64,000 nucleotides of DNA, taken from assembly GCA_017409875.1 (NCBI GenBank), contig JAFQRW010000014.1, positions 34,109 to 98,108 on the forward strand, in the 5' to 3' direction. The notes under the pieces are model-generated. The model was given only the letters and a program-made list of their open reading frames with translations, did not search any database and had not been told where the DNA came from. Positions 1 through 9,370 of the stretch are shown piece by piece. Every line of letters begins with the position of its first letter. Within the stretch, counting starts at the first letter, position 1. The position numbers and the translations under genes were made by a program. The stretch is from Clostridia bacterium (lineage in GTDB: Bacteria > Bacillota > Clostridia > RGIG6154).

Positions 1-127
1 TTATTGCAAACAGCAGACAGATACCCTCTGGGACGAGGTTAAAAGATTTGAAAATCCGCACAAGTATTATGTGGATTTGTCAAAACCGCTATGGGAAATT
101 AAGAATAAATTACTTGAGGAGAATTAA
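1..127 (+). CDS. pncB: Nicotinate phosphoribosyltransferase, 3' end only
   Basis: The frame beginning at base 2 is open from the window edge to a TAA at 125-127 and gives about 41 C-terminal residues, including LWDEVKRFENPHKYYVDLS and a final LLEEN. I recognise this as the C-terminal end of Firmicute nicotinate phosphoribosyltransferase, which makes nicotinate mononucleotide from nicotinate and PRPP in NAD salvage. Catalytic parts lie outside the window. The stop codon directly abuts the miaB start codon, so the two are probably cotranscribed. The call rests on recognition of a short tail only. Confidence 0.7.
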   Translation, partial: YCKQQTDTLWDEVKRFENPHKYYVDLSKPLWEIKNKLLEEN

Positions 128-1534
128 ATGTCAGCACAGATAAAGGTAAGCGAAATTGAACTTAAAAAGCAAAAAGAAATTGCAGCTCAGGTCAGGGATA
201 TGAATTTAAAATCCGGCAAACAAAAAACAGCCTGTGTTGTAACTTACGGCTGTCAGCAGAACGAAAATGATTCAGAGCGCTTAAAAGGTATGCTTTTAAA
301 TATGGGGTATACGCTAACCGAAGACCGTGAAAATGCAAATGTAATTTTGTTTAACACCTGTGCGGTAAGAGATAATGCCGAGCAAAAATTAAAAGGCAAT
401 GTAGGTGCGCTCAAGTTTTTAAAAACCAAAAGAAAAAAAGATGTAATAATAGGTGTTTGCGGGTGTATGGCGCAGCAGCCAAAGGTGGCACAACAGCTGT
501 CTGAAAAATTCAGGCATATTGATATGATTTTCGGTACGCATTCCATTTACCGTTTCCCCGAAATTTTAAAGGCGGCACTTAAAAAGAGAGTAAAAGACGT
601 GATAGAAAGTGACGGTGTTATTGCAGAGGATATTCCCGTAAGCCGTGACGATAAACACAAAGCATGGGTTTCAGTTATGTACGGCTGCAACAATTTTTGC
701 ACCTACTGCATTGTGCCTTATGTAAGAGGCAGAGAAAGAAGCCGTGATGTAGACGCCATTTTAAGCGAGATAAAACAGCTTGCATCACAAGGATATAAAG
801 AAATTACCCTTTTGGGACAAAATGTAAATTCTTACGGAAAAGATTTGGAAGGAAAGCCTGATTTTGCATATCTTTTAGAGCAGGTAAATAAAATAGACGG
901 AATTGAAAGAATTCGTTTTGCCACATCACATCCAAAAGATATTTCAGACAGACTCATTTCGGTTATGGCAGAGTGTGATAAGGTTTGTCCGCAGCTACAC
1001 CTTCCTTTTCAATCGGGAAGCAACAAAGTACTTCGTGATATGAACAGAGGTTACACAAGAGAAAAATATCTTGAAATCATTAAAAAACTGCGTGAAAAAA
1101 TACCAGATATTGCACTTACCAGCGATGTTATTGTGGGTTTTCCTACAGAAACAAATGAGGATTTTGAAGACACCGTAAGCCTTGTAAAAGAGGTAGGGTT
1201 TGACGGACTTTTCACATTTATTTATTCAAAAAGAGACGGAACTAAAGCGGCTTTAATGGAGCCTGTTTTGTCAGACGAGCAAATCAAGAAGAATTTTGAC
1301 AGGCTTTTGGAGGTGCAGAATGTTTCGTCTAAAAAAAGCAACGATAAATTTGTAGGACAAATTGTTGAAATTTTAGTAGACGGACCTTCTAAAAATGATC
1401 CTGATACAATGTCAGGAAGAACAGTGCAAAACAAGGTTGTCAACTTTAAAGGACCGCATGATTTAACAGGAAAGCTAATAAATGTTAAGATAGTTGACGC
1501 AAAAACCTGGTCTTTAGACGGACAGCTTTTGTAA
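128..1534 (+). CDS. miaB: tRNA-2-methylthio-N6-dimethylallyladenosine synthase MiaB
   Basis: This cytoplasmic radical-SAM methylthiotransferase converts i6A37 to ms2i6A37 in tRNAs that read UNN codons. The 468-residue protein has the family layout: an N-terminal domain with cluster cysteines (VTYGCQQNENDSE near residue 38, NTCAVRDNAEQK, and VCGCMAQ), a radical-SAM motif GCNNFCTYC near residue 185 with the CxxxCxxC triad, and a C-terminal TRAM domain ending at DGQLL. The length is normal for Firmicutes, where an N-terminal extension before the first domain is usual. The start abuts the upstream pncB stop; GAGGAG at 116-121 is the ribosome binding site and lies inside the pncB coding end. CxxxCxxC together with TYGCQQNENDSE separates it from MtaB and RimO. 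Confidence 0.96.
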   Translation: MSAQIKVSEIELKKQKEIAAQVRDMNLKSGKQKTACVVTYGCQQNENDSERLKGMLLNMGYTLTEDRENANVILFNTCAVRDNAEQKLKGNVGALKFLKTKRKKDVIIGVCGCMAQQPKVAQQLSEKFRHIDMIFGTHSIYRFPEILKAALKKRVKDVIESDGVIAEDIPVSRDDKHKAWVSVMYGCNNFCTYCIVPYVRGRERSRDVDAILSEIKQLASQGYKEITLLGQNVNSYGKDLEGKPDFAYLLEQVNKIDGIERIRFATSHPKDISDRLISVMAECDKVCPQLHLPFQSGSNKVLRDMNRGYTREKYLEIIKKLREKIPDIALTSDVIVGFPTETNEDFEDTVSLVKEVGFDGLFTFIYSKRDGTKAALMEPVLSDEQIKKNFDRLLEVQNVSSKKSNDKFVGQIVEILVDGPSKNDPDTMSGRTVQNKVVNFKGPHDLTGKLINVKIVDAKTWSLDGQLL

Positions 1535-1540
1535 AAAACA

Positions 1541-1563
1541 AACCCCTGTAAAAAGGGGTTTTG
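1541..1563 (+). terminator. Probable weak intrinsic terminator after miaB
   Basis: AACCCC at 1541-1546 pairs with GGGGTT at 1555-1560, followed by TTT and an interrupted T-rich stretch. The stem is short and the T-run poor, so some read-through into topB is likely. Confidence 0.5.
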
Positions 1564-1581
1564 ATTTTAAGGAGAATATAT

Positions 1582-3744
1582 ATGGGTAAAATAGTAGTTT
1601 TGGCAGAAAAACCGTCGGTAGCAAGAGAGCTTGCAAGAGTTTTAGGCTCAACAAAGCGGGCAGACGGCTATATAGACGGCAGCACTTATACAGTAACGTG
1701 GGCACTTGGACATTTGGTTACTTTAGCAACGCCTGATAAATACAACAAGGATTACGAAAAGTGGAGAATGGAGCATCTTCCCATTTTACCTGAAAAAATT
1801 AAGCTTGAGGTTATAAAAGAAACGTCAAAGCAGTTTAAAATTGTAAAAGAGCTTTTAAAAAAAGAAACTACTGACAGCCTTATTATTGCAACAGATGCAG
1901 GCCGTGAGGGTGAACTTGTTGCACGCTGGATTGTCGAAAAAGCGGCATTTAAAAAGCCTATTAAAAGACTCTGGATTTCATCTCAGACAGATAAAGCAAT
2001 AAAAGATGGATTTAAAAATTTAAAAGACGGAAAAGAATACGAGAGCCTATATAAAAGCGGTGTTTGCAGAGCACACGCCGATTGGATAGTAGGGCTTAAT
2101 GTAACCCGTGCTTTAACTTGTAAATTCGGTGCTAAGCTTTCTGCAGGAAGAGTGCAGACACCTACCCTTTATATGATTGTAAACCGTGAAAAAGAGATTG
2201 AGCAGTTTTCCTCTAAACCGTTTTATACGGTAGAGGCAATAACCCGAAACCTAAAGTTTAAATACAGAGATAAAAGCGGGCAAGTGCGCATTTATGATAA
2301 AGATAAGGCAACCTCTATTATAGAAAGCATTAAAGGTAAAGCTTTAACTGCAAAAGAAGTAAAAAAAGAGAAAAAAAGAGATTTAGCGCCTCAGCTTTAT
2401 GATTTAACAGAGCTTCAGCGTGATGCCAATAAAATTTATAAATATTCGGCAAAGCAGACTCTTTCTATTATGCAAAGCTTATATGAACGCCATAAAATTG
2501 TATCATATCCGAGAACTGATTCAAAATATTTGTCAGAAGATATAGTAGATTCTTTTAAAGAGCGTTTAGATGCAATATCAATTAACGAATACGCAAAAAT
2601 AGTTAAAAGCATTGATTTGTCAAATTTTAAAGCAGATAAAAGATTTGTGGATAACTTAAAAGTGTCAGACCACCATGCAATTATTCCAACCGAGCAAAGT
2701 GTGAATAAGTTTGCCCTTTCAGAAGAAGAGAGAAATATTTTTGACCTTGTGGCAAAGCGGTTTTTAGGAATGTTTGTCGGACCTTGCGAGTATCAGAGCA
2801 CCACAGTTGTTTGTGAGTGCGGGGAAAGCGAGTTTTATGCAAAGGGAAAAATTGTTACAAACGCCGGCTGGAGAAATGTGTTTAACACAGTAGATGACCA
2901 GGAACAAGAAGACGAAGACCAGACAATGCCTGAAATAAACGAAGGTGATACTTTTAAGATTTCAGACACAAAGCTCACCGAAGGCCACACCCAGCCTCCT
3001 TCACGTTACACCGAGGCGTCAATTTTATACGCTATGGAAAACGCAGGCAAGTTTGTAGAGGGCAAGGAATTTAAAGAAGTTTTAAAAGAGGTTTCGGGCA
3101 TCGGAACACCCGCAACAAGAGCAGATATTATTGAAAAGCTTGTTGACAGCGGAAGTGTTGAGAGAGTAAATAACACACTTGTTCCAACAAAAAAGGGAAT
3201 TCAGCTTATAGACATCGTCCCATCTGATTTGAAATCGCCTGAGCTTACCGCAAAATGGGAAGATAAGCTTATTAAAATAAGCAAGGGAAGCGAAAATCCA
3301 AAGGAATTTATAAAGCAGATGGAAAGCTACTCTTTATCGTTAGTTGAAGCAGTCAAAGGGAGCGCAAAAACTTACAAGCATGAAAATATAACAAAAGAGA
3401 TATGCCCTGAGTGCGGTGCATTTTTGCTTGATGTTAATGGCAAGAAAGGGAAAATGCTTGTTTGTTCAAATACAGAGTGCAAATATAGAAAAAATGTTTC
3501 TTTTAACACAAATAACAGATGTCCTACCTGCCACAAAAAAATGATTTTAACAGAATCTAAAAACGGTAAAGTATTTAGGTGTACCTGCGGATATTCTGCA
3601 AAGGCAGATGAGAAAAAGGAAAGCAAGAAAAATTCGTCATATTCTGATGTAAAAAGTTATATGAACAAGTCGAAAAAAGAAGAGCAGGAGTTTAAAAACA
3701 ACGCACTTTTCGAGGCATTAAACGCAGCACTTGGCAAAAAATAG
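1582..3744 (+). CDS. topB: DNA topoisomerase III
   Basis: Type IA topoisomerase that relaxes and decatenates DNA by cutting one strand through a tyrosyl linkage. The start is set at ATG 1582 because AAGGAG at 1569-1574 sits eight bases upstream; the frame is open further upstream but without a ribosome binding site. The 720-residue protein begins with a TOPRIM domain (LAEKPSVARELA, then ATDAGREGE near residue 105), followed by the catalytic core with the active-site tyrosine in VSYPRTDS near residue 309 and the HHAIIPTE segment. The C-terminal 110 residues carry three cysteine zinc-ribbon modules (CPECGAF, CPTCHKK, CTCGYS) and a lysine-rich tail. Length and order match Firmicute TopB rather than TopA. 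Confidence 0.95.
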   Translation: MGKIVVLAEKPSVARELARVLGSTKRADGYIDGSTYTVTWALGHLVTLATPDKYNKDYEKWRMEHLPILPEKIKLEVIKETSKQFKIVKELLKKETTDSLIIATDAGREGELVARWIVEKAAFKKPIKRLWISSQTDKAIKDGFKNLKDGKEYESLYKSGVCRAHADWIVGLNVTRALTCKFGAKLSAGRVQTPTLYMIVNREKEIEQFSSKPFYTVEAITRNLKFKYRDKSGQVRIYDKDKATSIIESIKGKALTAKEVKKEKKRDLAPQLYDLTELQRDANKIYKYSAKQTLSIMQSLYERHKIVSYPRTDSKYLSEDIVDSFKERLDAISINEYAKIVKSIDLSNFKADKRFVDNLKVSDHHAIIPTEQSVNKFALSEEERNIFDLVAKRFLGMFVGPCEYQSTTVVCECGESEFYAKGKIVTNAGWRNVFNTVDDQEQEDEDQTMPEINEGDTFKISDTKLTEGHTQPPSRYTEASILYAMENAGKFVEGKEFKEVLKEVSGIGTPATRADIIEKLVDSGSVERVNNTLVPTKKGIQLIDIVPSDLKSPELTAKWEDKLIKISKGSENPKEFIKQMESYSLSLVEAVKGSAKTYKHENITKEICPECGAFLLDVNGKKGKMLVCSNTECKYRKNVSFNTNNRCPTCHKKMILTESKNGKVFRCTCGYSAKADEKKESKKNSSYSDVKSYMNKSKKEEQEFKNNALFEALNAALGKK

Positions 3745-3747
3745 TTA

Positions 3748-3780
3748 TTTATGGTAAAAATATCTAATTATTTCCATAAA
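3748..3780. repeat. Inverted repeat in front of the abrB promoter
   Basis: TTTATGG at 3748-3754 is repeated inverted as CCATAAA at 3774-3780, with 19 bases between. It lies after the topB stop and ends 14 bases before the -35 box at 3795. It could be a weak operator or chance in AT-rich DNA. Confidence 0.3.
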
Positions 3781-3794
3781 TTAGCAAAAAACTA

Positions 3795-3823
3795 TTGACT
3801 TTTTTATTAAAATGCTGTAAAAT
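3795..3823 (+). promoter_or_regulatory. Sigma-A type promoter for the AbrB-family gene
   Basis: TTGACT at 3795-3800 and TAAAAT at 3818-3823 are 17 bases apart. This places transcription start near 3830, just before the start codon at 3846. Confidence 0.75.
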
Positions 3824-3845
3824 GTTATCGAAAGGTGGGAGAAAA

Positions 3846-4097
3846 ATGAGCAAAACTACTGATAGCGGAAAAAGAGTTGACGAATTAGGAAGAATTGTTA
3901 TACCTAAAGACATAAGAAAAATTCTTGGACTTGAGAAGAATACTCCGATTGAAATATACCGTGATGGTGACGCAGTTATTGTTAAAAGATTTGAGCAAAA
4001 TCAGACTTGTGTGATTTGTGGTTCAAGTGAAGATACTGTGATGTTTAAAGAAAAATGTCTTTGCAGAAAATGCGTTGACGAAATAAAAAGTAAATAA
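3846..4097 (+). CDS. abrB: AbrB/SpoVT-type transition-state regulator with C-terminal zinc knuckle
   Basis: The start is set at ATG 3846, after AAGGTGGGAG; the longer open frame would include the promoter. The 83-residue protein opens with a swapped-hairpin AbrB DNA-binding domain (RVDELGRIVIPKDIRKILG, then IEIYRDGDAVIVKRF), and ends with a small four-cysteine module, CVICG near residue 55 and CLCRKC near residue 73, which probably binds zinc. This is the common Clostridial AbrB architecture, as opposed to Bacillus AbrB, which has a different C-terminal dimerisation domain. Such regulators bind AT-rich promoters as tetramers and control stationary-phase genes. The targets here are unknown. 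It has its own promoter and terminator, so it is monocistronic. Confidence 0.88.
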   Translation: MSKTTDSGKRVDELGRIVIPKDIRKILGLEKNTPIEIYRDGDAVIVKRFEQNQTCVICGSSEDTVMFKEKCLCRKCVDEIKSK

Positions 4098-4100
4098 TAA

Positions 4101-4135
4101 AAAGCCGGAAGAAAGTTTTCCGGCTTTATTTTTTT
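4101..4135. terminator. Bidirectional intrinsic terminator between abrB and hemW
   Basis: AAAGCCGGAA at 4101-4110 pairs with TTCCGGCTTT at 4118-4127, followed by a T-rich run to 4140. Read from the minus strand it is also followed by T residues, so it can end both convergent transcripts. Confidence 0.9.
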
Positions 4136-4138
4136 CTT

Positions 4139-5269
4139 TTAATCAAGCAAGAAATCACTCATAACTGTATTTGCAAAATCAAAGCCTTTTTTGCTTAAAA
4201 AAATTCTGTCACGTTCACGGTTTAAAAGCCCTGCTTTAATATTTTTATCTACTATATCTTTGTATATGTCAAACATACTTTTGTCGAATTTTGACATAAA
4301 ATCTGAGTTACTAACGCCCTTGTTTAAACGAAGTCCCAAAAACATAAATTCTGATATAAGGTCGTTTTCTGTTTGTTTTGGATTTTGCTCCCAAAGAGGA
4401 ACAAAACTGTTTGCAAATTCAAAATACCTGTCAAGCTTTTCAGGATTTTGGTATCTTACGCCTTGGTAAAAAGAACTTGCACCAAGACCAACACCCACAT
4501 ATTCTGTAAGGTCCCAGTATTTTAAGTTGTGCTTGCACTCAAACCCCTTTTTCGCAAAGTTAGAGATTTCGTACTGAAAGTAACCATTTTGCTCTAAATA
4601 TGAAATCAAAAAGTCATACATTTTGCGATTTTGTTCATCACTTGGGAAACTCAATGTATCTTTATTTTCATAAAAATATGTGTTTTCTTCAAGCTGAAGA
4701 CCGTAAGCCGAGATATGAGTCGGCTCAAACTTTACTGCCGTTTTAACAGTTTTTTCTAAACTTTTTTGTGTTTGATTTGGCACTGCAAACATTAAATCAA
4801 AGTTAATATTTTCAAAGCCTGCGATTTTTGCAGCGGCATAACATTCCAAAAAATCTTTGACATTGTGGCTTCTTCCCAATGTTTTTAAAATCTTGTCATC
4901 TAAAGACTGAACACCGATACTTAATCTGTTTACACCAAGGCTTTTTAAAAGCTTAAAGCTTTTAAGAGATGCAGTTTTTGGGTTACATTCTATTGTAAAC
5001 TCGGTTTTTTCTGCCAAATCAAAGTTTTCATTAATTGTTAAAATAAGTTTTTCAAGTAATTCATCACTTAATATTGTGGGAGTTCCCCCGCCGATAAACA
5101 CAGAATCCGCCGAAATCTTTTTTATTTTGCAAAGGCTTTTTATTTCATTTATCAGTGCATCAATATATCTTTCTTGGGTGTTAGCATCTGATGGAAACGA
5201 GTTAAAATCACAGTAGTTGCACTTTTTTATGCAAAAGGGGATATGAACATAAATTCCTAATTTACTCAT
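4139..5269 (-). CDS. hemW: Radical SAM family heme chaperone HemW
   Basis: 376 residues beginning IYVHIPFCIKKCNYCDFNSF, whose CxxxCxxC motif binds the radical-SAM [4Fe-4S] cluster. GGGTPT near residue 61 and the following SIGVQS segment are typical of the HemN/HemW group. Proteins of this length with only the single N-terminal cluster motif are HemW, a heme-binding and heme-insertion factor, rather than true anaerobic coproporphyrinogen oxidase, which is longer. It lies 17 bases downstream of lepA with a GGAGGGG site, the conserved lepA-hemW order of Firmicutes. The usual hrcA-grpE-dnaK-dnaJ continuation is missing: a convergent abrB follows instead. In an organism without an evident heme pathway the older name HemN-like would be safer. 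Confidence 0.9.
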   Translation of the reverse strand: MSKLGIYVHIPFCIKKCNYCDFNSFPSDANTQERYIDALINEIKSLCKIKKISADSVFIGGGTPTILSDELLEKLILTINENFDLAEKTEFTIECNPKTASLKSFKLLKSLGVNRLSIGVQSLDDKILKTLGRSHNVKDFLECYAAAKIAGFENINFDLMFAVPNQTQKSLEKTVKTAVKFEPTHISAYGLQLEENTYFYENKDTLSFPSDEQNRKMYDFLISYLEQNGYFQYEISNFAKKGFECKHNLKYWDLTEYVGVGLGASSFYQGVRYQNPEKLDRYFEFANSFVPLWEQNPKQTENDLISEFMFLGLRLNKGVSNSDFMSKFDKSMFDIYKDIVDKNIKAGLLNRERDRIFLSKKGFDFANTVMSDFLLD

Positions 5270-5286
5270 CTTATCCCCTCCTTATA

Positions 5287-7092
5287 TTAATCAAGTTTTA
5301 ATACCGACATAAATGCCTCTTGCGGAACTTGAACAGTTCCTACCTGACGCATACGTTTTTTACCTTCTTTTTGTTTTTCCAAAAGCTTTTTCTTTCTTGT
5401 AATGTCACCGCCGTAGCACTTAGCCAAAACGTCTTTTCTCATTGCTTTAACGGTTTCACGTGCGATAATTTTATTACCTATTGCCGCCTGAATGGGAATT
5501 TCAAACATCTGTCGTGGAATTGCCTCTTTGAGTTTTTCGGCAATTCTTCTTGCCCTGGCATACGATTTGTCTGTATGAACAATAAACGAAAGTGCATCTA
5601 CAACGTCGCCGTTTAACATAATATCAAGCTTAACAAGGCTTGACTTTTCGTACCCTTTGAGGTCGTAATCAAATGAGGCATAGCCTCGTGTTCTTGATTT
5701 TAAGGCGTCAAAAAAGTCATATATGATTTCGTTTAAAGGAAGCTCGTATGAAAGTGTTACTCTGTTTTCGTCTAAATAGTGCGTATTTAAATACTTTCCT
5801 CTTCGTTCCTGACAAAGCTCCATAATATTTCCCACAAATTCTGTAGGCAGCATTATTGATGCAGAAACCATAGGCTCTTCCATCATACTGATTTCAGTAG
5901 GAGGCGGCATATTGGTGGGGTTGTCAAGATAAACAACATCGCCGTTTGTTTTAGTAATTCTGTAAATAACAGACGGAGCTGTTGTAACCAAGTCTAAATT
6001 AAACTCCCGCTCAATTCTCTCTTGTATGATTTCCATATGAAGTAGTCCTAAAAATCCGCATCTGAAGCCAAACCCAAGCGCTATTGATGTTTCAGCCTCA
6101 AAGGAAAGAGCTGCATCGTTAAGCTGAAGCTTTTCTAATGCATCACGAAGGTCGCCGTATTTAGAACCATCTGCAGGATAAATGCCGCAAAATACCATCG
6201 GGTTTACTTTTTTGTAGCCCGGAAGCGGATCTAGAGCAGGTTTTGCTGAATGTGTTACAGTATCACCTACACGTGTGTCCTGAACGTTTTTAATTGAAGC
6301 TGCAATATATCCTACTTCACCTGCTGTTATTTCGTTTGCAGGTGTGTGACCGTTAGGGTGAAGATATCCTACTTCAACTACGTCGAATTCCTTTTCGGTA
6401 GCCATAAATTTAATTCTCTGGCCTGCTTTTAAAGACCCTTCTACAACTCTTATATATACAATAACTCCTTTGTACTGGTCATAAAAAGAGTCGAAAATAA
6501 GCGCCTTTAGTGGTGCGTTTTTGTCGCCTTTGGGTGGAGGAACATTTTTTACAACATCCTCTAAAACATCTTCAATACCTATTCCAAGCTTTGCAGAAAT
6601 AAGGGGGGCAGAGTCTGCCTCAATTCCAATAACATCTTCAATTTCTTTTTTTATTTCATCAGGTCTTGCACCGGGCAGGTCAATTTTATTTATTACAGGT
6701 AAAAGCTCTAAGTCGTGGTCAAGCGCTAAATATGTGTTGGCAAGTGTCTGAGCTTCAATGCCCTGGGCTGCATCAACAACTAAAATTGCACCCTCACAGG
6801 CAGCGAGGCTTCGTGACACCTCATAGTTAAAGTCAACATGGCCGGGAGTGTCAATTAAGTTAAGAACGTAAGTCTCGCCGTCTTTTGCTTTATACAAAAG
6901 ACGTACCGCACGTGCTTTTATAGTAATACCACGTTCACGTTCTATATCCATATTATCAAGTACTTGTTCTTCCATTTCGCGCTTGGTTAAAAGACCTGTA
7001 TGCTCTAAAAGTCTGTCTGCTAAGGTGGACTTGCCATGATCTATATGAGCAATGATGGAAAAATTTCTGATTTTATTCTGATTTTCGGACAT
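5287..7092 (-). CDS. lepA: Elongation factor 4 (LepA), ribosome back-translocating GTPase
   Basis: Translation GTPase that acts on stalled or mistranslocated ribosomes. The start is set at the ATG at 7092, which follows GGAGGGAA; an upstream in-frame start at 7140 would overlap the promoter. The 601-residue protein has the G1 motif AHIDHGKST near residue 18, the effector segment [18 protein letters not shown], and NKIDLP, then the EF-G-like domains II, III and V and the LepA-specific C-terminal domain ending [13 protein letters not shown]. The length is normal. It is the first gene of a lepA-hemW operon. Confidence 0.97.
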   Translation of the reverse strand: MSENQNKIRNFSIIAHIDHGKSTLADRLLEHTGLLTKREMEEQVLDNMDIERERGITIKARAVRLLYKAKDGETYVLNLIDTPGHVDFNYEVSRSLAACEGAILVVDAAQGIEAQTLANTYLALDHDLELLPVINKIDLPGARPDEIKKEIEDVIGIEADSAPLISAKLGIGIEDVLEDVVKNVPPPKGDKNAPLKALIFDSFYDQYKGVIVYIRVVEGSLKAGQRIKFMATEKEFDVVEVGYLHPNGHTPANEITAGEVGYIAASIKNVQDTRVGDTVTHSAKPALDPLPGYKKVNPMVFCGIYPADGSKYGDLRDALEKLQLNDAALSFEAETSIALGFGFRCGFLGLLHMEIIQERIEREFNLDLVTTAPSVIYRITKTNGDVVYLDNPTNMPPPTEISMMEEPMVSASIMLPTEFVGNIMELCQERRGKYLNTHYLDENRVTLSYELPLNEIIYDFFDALKSRTRGYASFDYDLKGYEKSSLVKLDIMLNGDVVDALSFIVHTDKSYARARRIAEKLKEAIPRQMFEIPIQAAIGNKIIARETVKAMRKDVLAKCYGGDITRKKKLLEKQKEGKKRMRQVGTVQVPQEAFMSVLKLD

Positions 7093-7123
7093 ATTTCCCT
7101 CCGTAAAAATTAAATTCTGTCTT

Positions 7124-7159
7124 ATTATATAGTATAACAATTTTTATGCAAAAACGCAA
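7124..7159 (-). promoter_or_regulatory. Overlapping promoters for lepA-hemW
   Basis: On the minus strand two overlapping pairs are visible: TTGCGT (7154-7159) with TATACT (7131-7136), spacer 17, and TTGCAT (7146-7151) with TATAAT (7124-7129), spacer 16. Either would start just ahead of the lepA ribosome binding site. Confidence 0.65.
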
Positions 7160-7169
7160 GATTTTTAAA

Positions 7170-7200
7170 CAAAAAAGCCAAAGCACAAATGCTTTGGCTT
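7170..7200 (-). terminator. Intrinsic terminator after the ECF S-component gene
   Basis: AAGCCAAAGC at 7175-7184 pairs with GCTTTGGCTT at 7191-7200 around a 6-base loop. On the minus strand it is followed by a run of six T residues at 7174-7169. Confidence 0.9.
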
Positions 7201-7206
7201 AAAATA

Positions 7207-7824
7207 TTAAATTTCAGTTTTAAGAGCCTTTGTAAGTGCCTTGCAAATAGCCAAAGTAATTACTGCTGCAACTATCGCCTCTGGCACACCGTTTATTACG
7301 ATAATGCTGCTTATTGCAGAATACAAAACCTCAACTGCCTTGTTTTGTGCTGCAGCATAGCTTTCTTTGAAAAACAAATAGATTAAATTCATAACTAAAA
7401 TTGTGTTGGTAAGTGATCCCAAAAGCCCTGCTAAAGCAAATGACACAAAGTCTGAAGCTTTTTTTGTAAGTTTTCTTACATAGTAAGGAACAACACCAAC
7501 CAAAATTCTTGGTACAAAGCAAACGATTAATGATAGCCAGCTTGGCTCAGCGTTTCCAAGTGAGAAAAACGGGGTAAACGCAAATGATGTAACGGTTGGG
7601 TTAATAGTGTTGTTTATAAGGCTTGTAAGGCCGAACAAAAAGCCTAAAAAAGCGCCTTTTTTAGGTCCTAATATAACAGAGCCGATAATTACCGGAATGT
7701 GGATAATAGTAGCTCTTGTAAACCCAAGCGGAATGTAGCCTATCATTGGTGTAAAAGCCATTATTAAAATGACAGCACTAAAAAGTGCTACCAATACCAA
7801 ATCTTTGGTGTTTGTTTTATTCAT
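7207..7824 (-). CDS. ECF transporter S component, substrate uncertain
   Basis: A 205-residue integral membrane protein with about six hydrophobic segments. The pattern IPLGFTRATIIHIPVIIGS followed by LGPKKGAFLGFLFGLTS is typical of substrate-binding (S) components of energy-coupling-factor vitamin importers of the broad ECF_trnsprt family. Related proteins are often labelled PanT (pantothenate), but I cannot assign the ligand from sequence. No EcfA or EcfT genes are near, so it would share a genome-wide energising module (group II ECF). It has its own promoter and a strong terminator, so it is monocistronic. The roughly 45-base leader is too short for a vitamin riboswitch, though a TCCT in the leader could pair with the AGGA of the ribosome binding site. 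Confidence 0.8.
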   Translation of the reverse strand: MNKTNTKDLVLVALFSAVILIMAFTPMIGYIPLGFTRATIIHIPVIIGSVILGPKKGAFLGFLFGLTSLINNTINPTVTSFAFTPFFSLGNAEPSWLSLIVCFVPRILVGVVPYYVRKLTKKASDFVSFALAGLLGSLTNTILVMNLIYLFFKESYAAAQNKAVEVLYSAISSIIVINGVPEAIVAAVITLAICKALTKALKTEI

Positions 7825-7876
7825 ATTAAATTCCTCCTACTGTCACTCCGTTAAGGATGCAACGTACTTAGGCGTA

Positions 7877-7905
7877 ATTATAGCACAAAAGCGTTCAAGA
7901 TGCAA
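7877..7905 (-). promoter_or_regulatory. Promoter for the ECF S-component gene
   Basis: On the minus strand TTGCAT (7905-7900) and TATAAT (7882-7877) are separated by 17 bases. The start would be near 7870, giving a leader of about 45 bases. Confidence 0.75.
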
Positions 7906-7939
7906 GCATTTTAGCAAGGTAATTCAATTAAATTTTCTG

Positions 7940-9370
7940 TTATGCAAAGGGAAACTCAATCCAAAAAGTTGTACCAAGGTCCTTTGTGCTTGTAACGCCG
8001 AATTCAAAGCCGTGTGCAGTTAAGATTTCTTTTACTATCGAAAGTCCTATACCTGTACCTGTGATGCGGCGCTTTCCTGATTTATCAATCCTGTAGTAGC
8101 GGTCCCATATATGATTTATATTTTCTTCATCAATAACTTCGCCGAAGTTGGTAACAGAAAAATATGCGCAGTCCTTTTTTTCAAGGCGTACAGTAATGGG
8201 AGCGCTTAAATCGCTGTGATTTATTGCATTGTCAATTAAATTGCACACAACCTGTTCAATTCTCGCAAAGTCGCCGCTTGAGTAAATTTCAGGTGAAATG
8301 TTGGTTTCGATTTCATAGCCTTCATCACGGAAAATGTCATATCTTGGCATAAGGCCTTTTATAAGATTTGATAAATTAAATCTTTGATTTTCAAACTCTA
8401 TTTTATTAGCCTGCAGCTGTGAAAGGTCTAATACATTTGTGATAAGGTCGGAAAGCCTTTCAGACTCGTCAATTATAATATCAAGCTGTTTTTCTCGTTT
8501 TTCTTTGTTTTCGCCTGTTAAGTCTTTTATTGTTTCAGCATATCCTCTTATCATTGTAAGGGGAGTTTTAAGCTCGTGCGACACGTTTGCCAAAAGGTCT
8601 TTTCTGATGCTGTCAACCTTTGCGATTTCTTTTGTCATATGGTTAAAATCGTCGGTAAGCATACCCATTTCGTCTTTATGGCCTGTAGGCGGAAGAATTA
8701 TATTGTAATTTCCTGCAGCAACTTGTTTTGCAGCATGTGAAATTCTTGTTATAGGCTTTGTGACAAACTCTGCAAAGAAAAATGACAAAATAAGTGATGT
8801 AATTAACAGTACCAGAATAATTATCATGTAAAATCTTTGAAAAATAAGTCTTGTATCCTGAAGCGGAAGAAGCGAAGAACGTGATGCAACATAGAATTTC
8901 GCTCCATTTTTTTCAACAGTATTTATTAAGACGATGGTTGCAACGTCGCCGTTTTTGGGGGATTGAAGCTTTAATGTGTGAGATTTTTGTCCGTTGTCTT
9001 CCATGCTTTGGATAACAGAGGGCATAGCATAAGTTGTAACAGCATCATTTGCCGAAATGCGTCTGCCAAACAGACCATTGTGCGACACATACATAAAAGG
9101 TGAGTATATAAGATTTTTGTCATGGTCATAGATTTCTACAAAGTTATCGGTTTTACGGCTTAATTCTATTATTTTATCGTATGCGGTTTCAATATTTTCT
9201 GAGCTTTCTAAAATTGAGATATACTGCCTTTGAGTTTTTTTAACTTCGCCCTCTTTTGCAAACTCGTAAAAGTTTTGCAAAAAAACTATTAATAAAAGCC
9301 AAATAACGGTGATTAACACAGCAACCACCGCCATCATGTTAATCCACATTTTAAACTTTATGGATTTCAC
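7940..9370 (-). CDS. Two-component sensor histidine kinase
   Basis: The start is set at GTG 9370: it overlaps the response-regulator stop as GTGA and lies ten bases after GGAGG, whereas a longer frame from 9406 has no site. The 476-residue protein has a first membrane segment (residues 10-33), an extracytoplasmic sensor region of about 145 residues, a second membrane segment, a HAMP domain (FVTKPITRISHAAKQVAAG), a HisKA domain with the phosphorylated histidine in NVSHELKTPLTMIRGYAE, and a HATPase_c domain (N box NLIDNAINHS, G box GTGIGLSIVKEI). There is no PAS domain, so it does not look like WalK. It is the last gene of the export/SLH operon and pairs with the regulator it overlaps. The ligand is unknown; given the operon it may sense envelope-active compounds. 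Confidence 0.9.
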   Translation of the reverse strand: MKSIKFKMWINMMAVVAVLITVIWLLLIVFLQNFYEFAKEGEVKKTQRQYISILESSENIETAYDKIIELSRKTDNFVEIYDHDKNLIYSPFMYVSHNGLFGRRISANDAVTTYAMPSVIQSMEDNGQKSHTLKLQSPKNGDVATIVLINTVEKNGAKFYVASRSSLLPLQDTRLIFQRFYMIIILVLLITSLILSFFFAEFVTKPITRISHAAKQVAAGNYNIILPPTGHKDEMGMLTDDFNHMTKEIAKVDSIRKDLLANVSHELKTPLTMIRGYAETIKDLTGENKEKREKQLDIIIDESERLSDLITNVLDLSQLQANKIEFENQRFNLSNLIKGLMPRYDIFRDEGYEIETNISPEIYSSGDFARIEQVVCNLIDNAINHSDLSAPITVRLEKKDCAYFSVTNFGEVIDEENINHIWDRYYRIDKSGKRRITGTGIGLSIVKEILTAHGFEFGVTSTKDLGTTFWIEFPFA

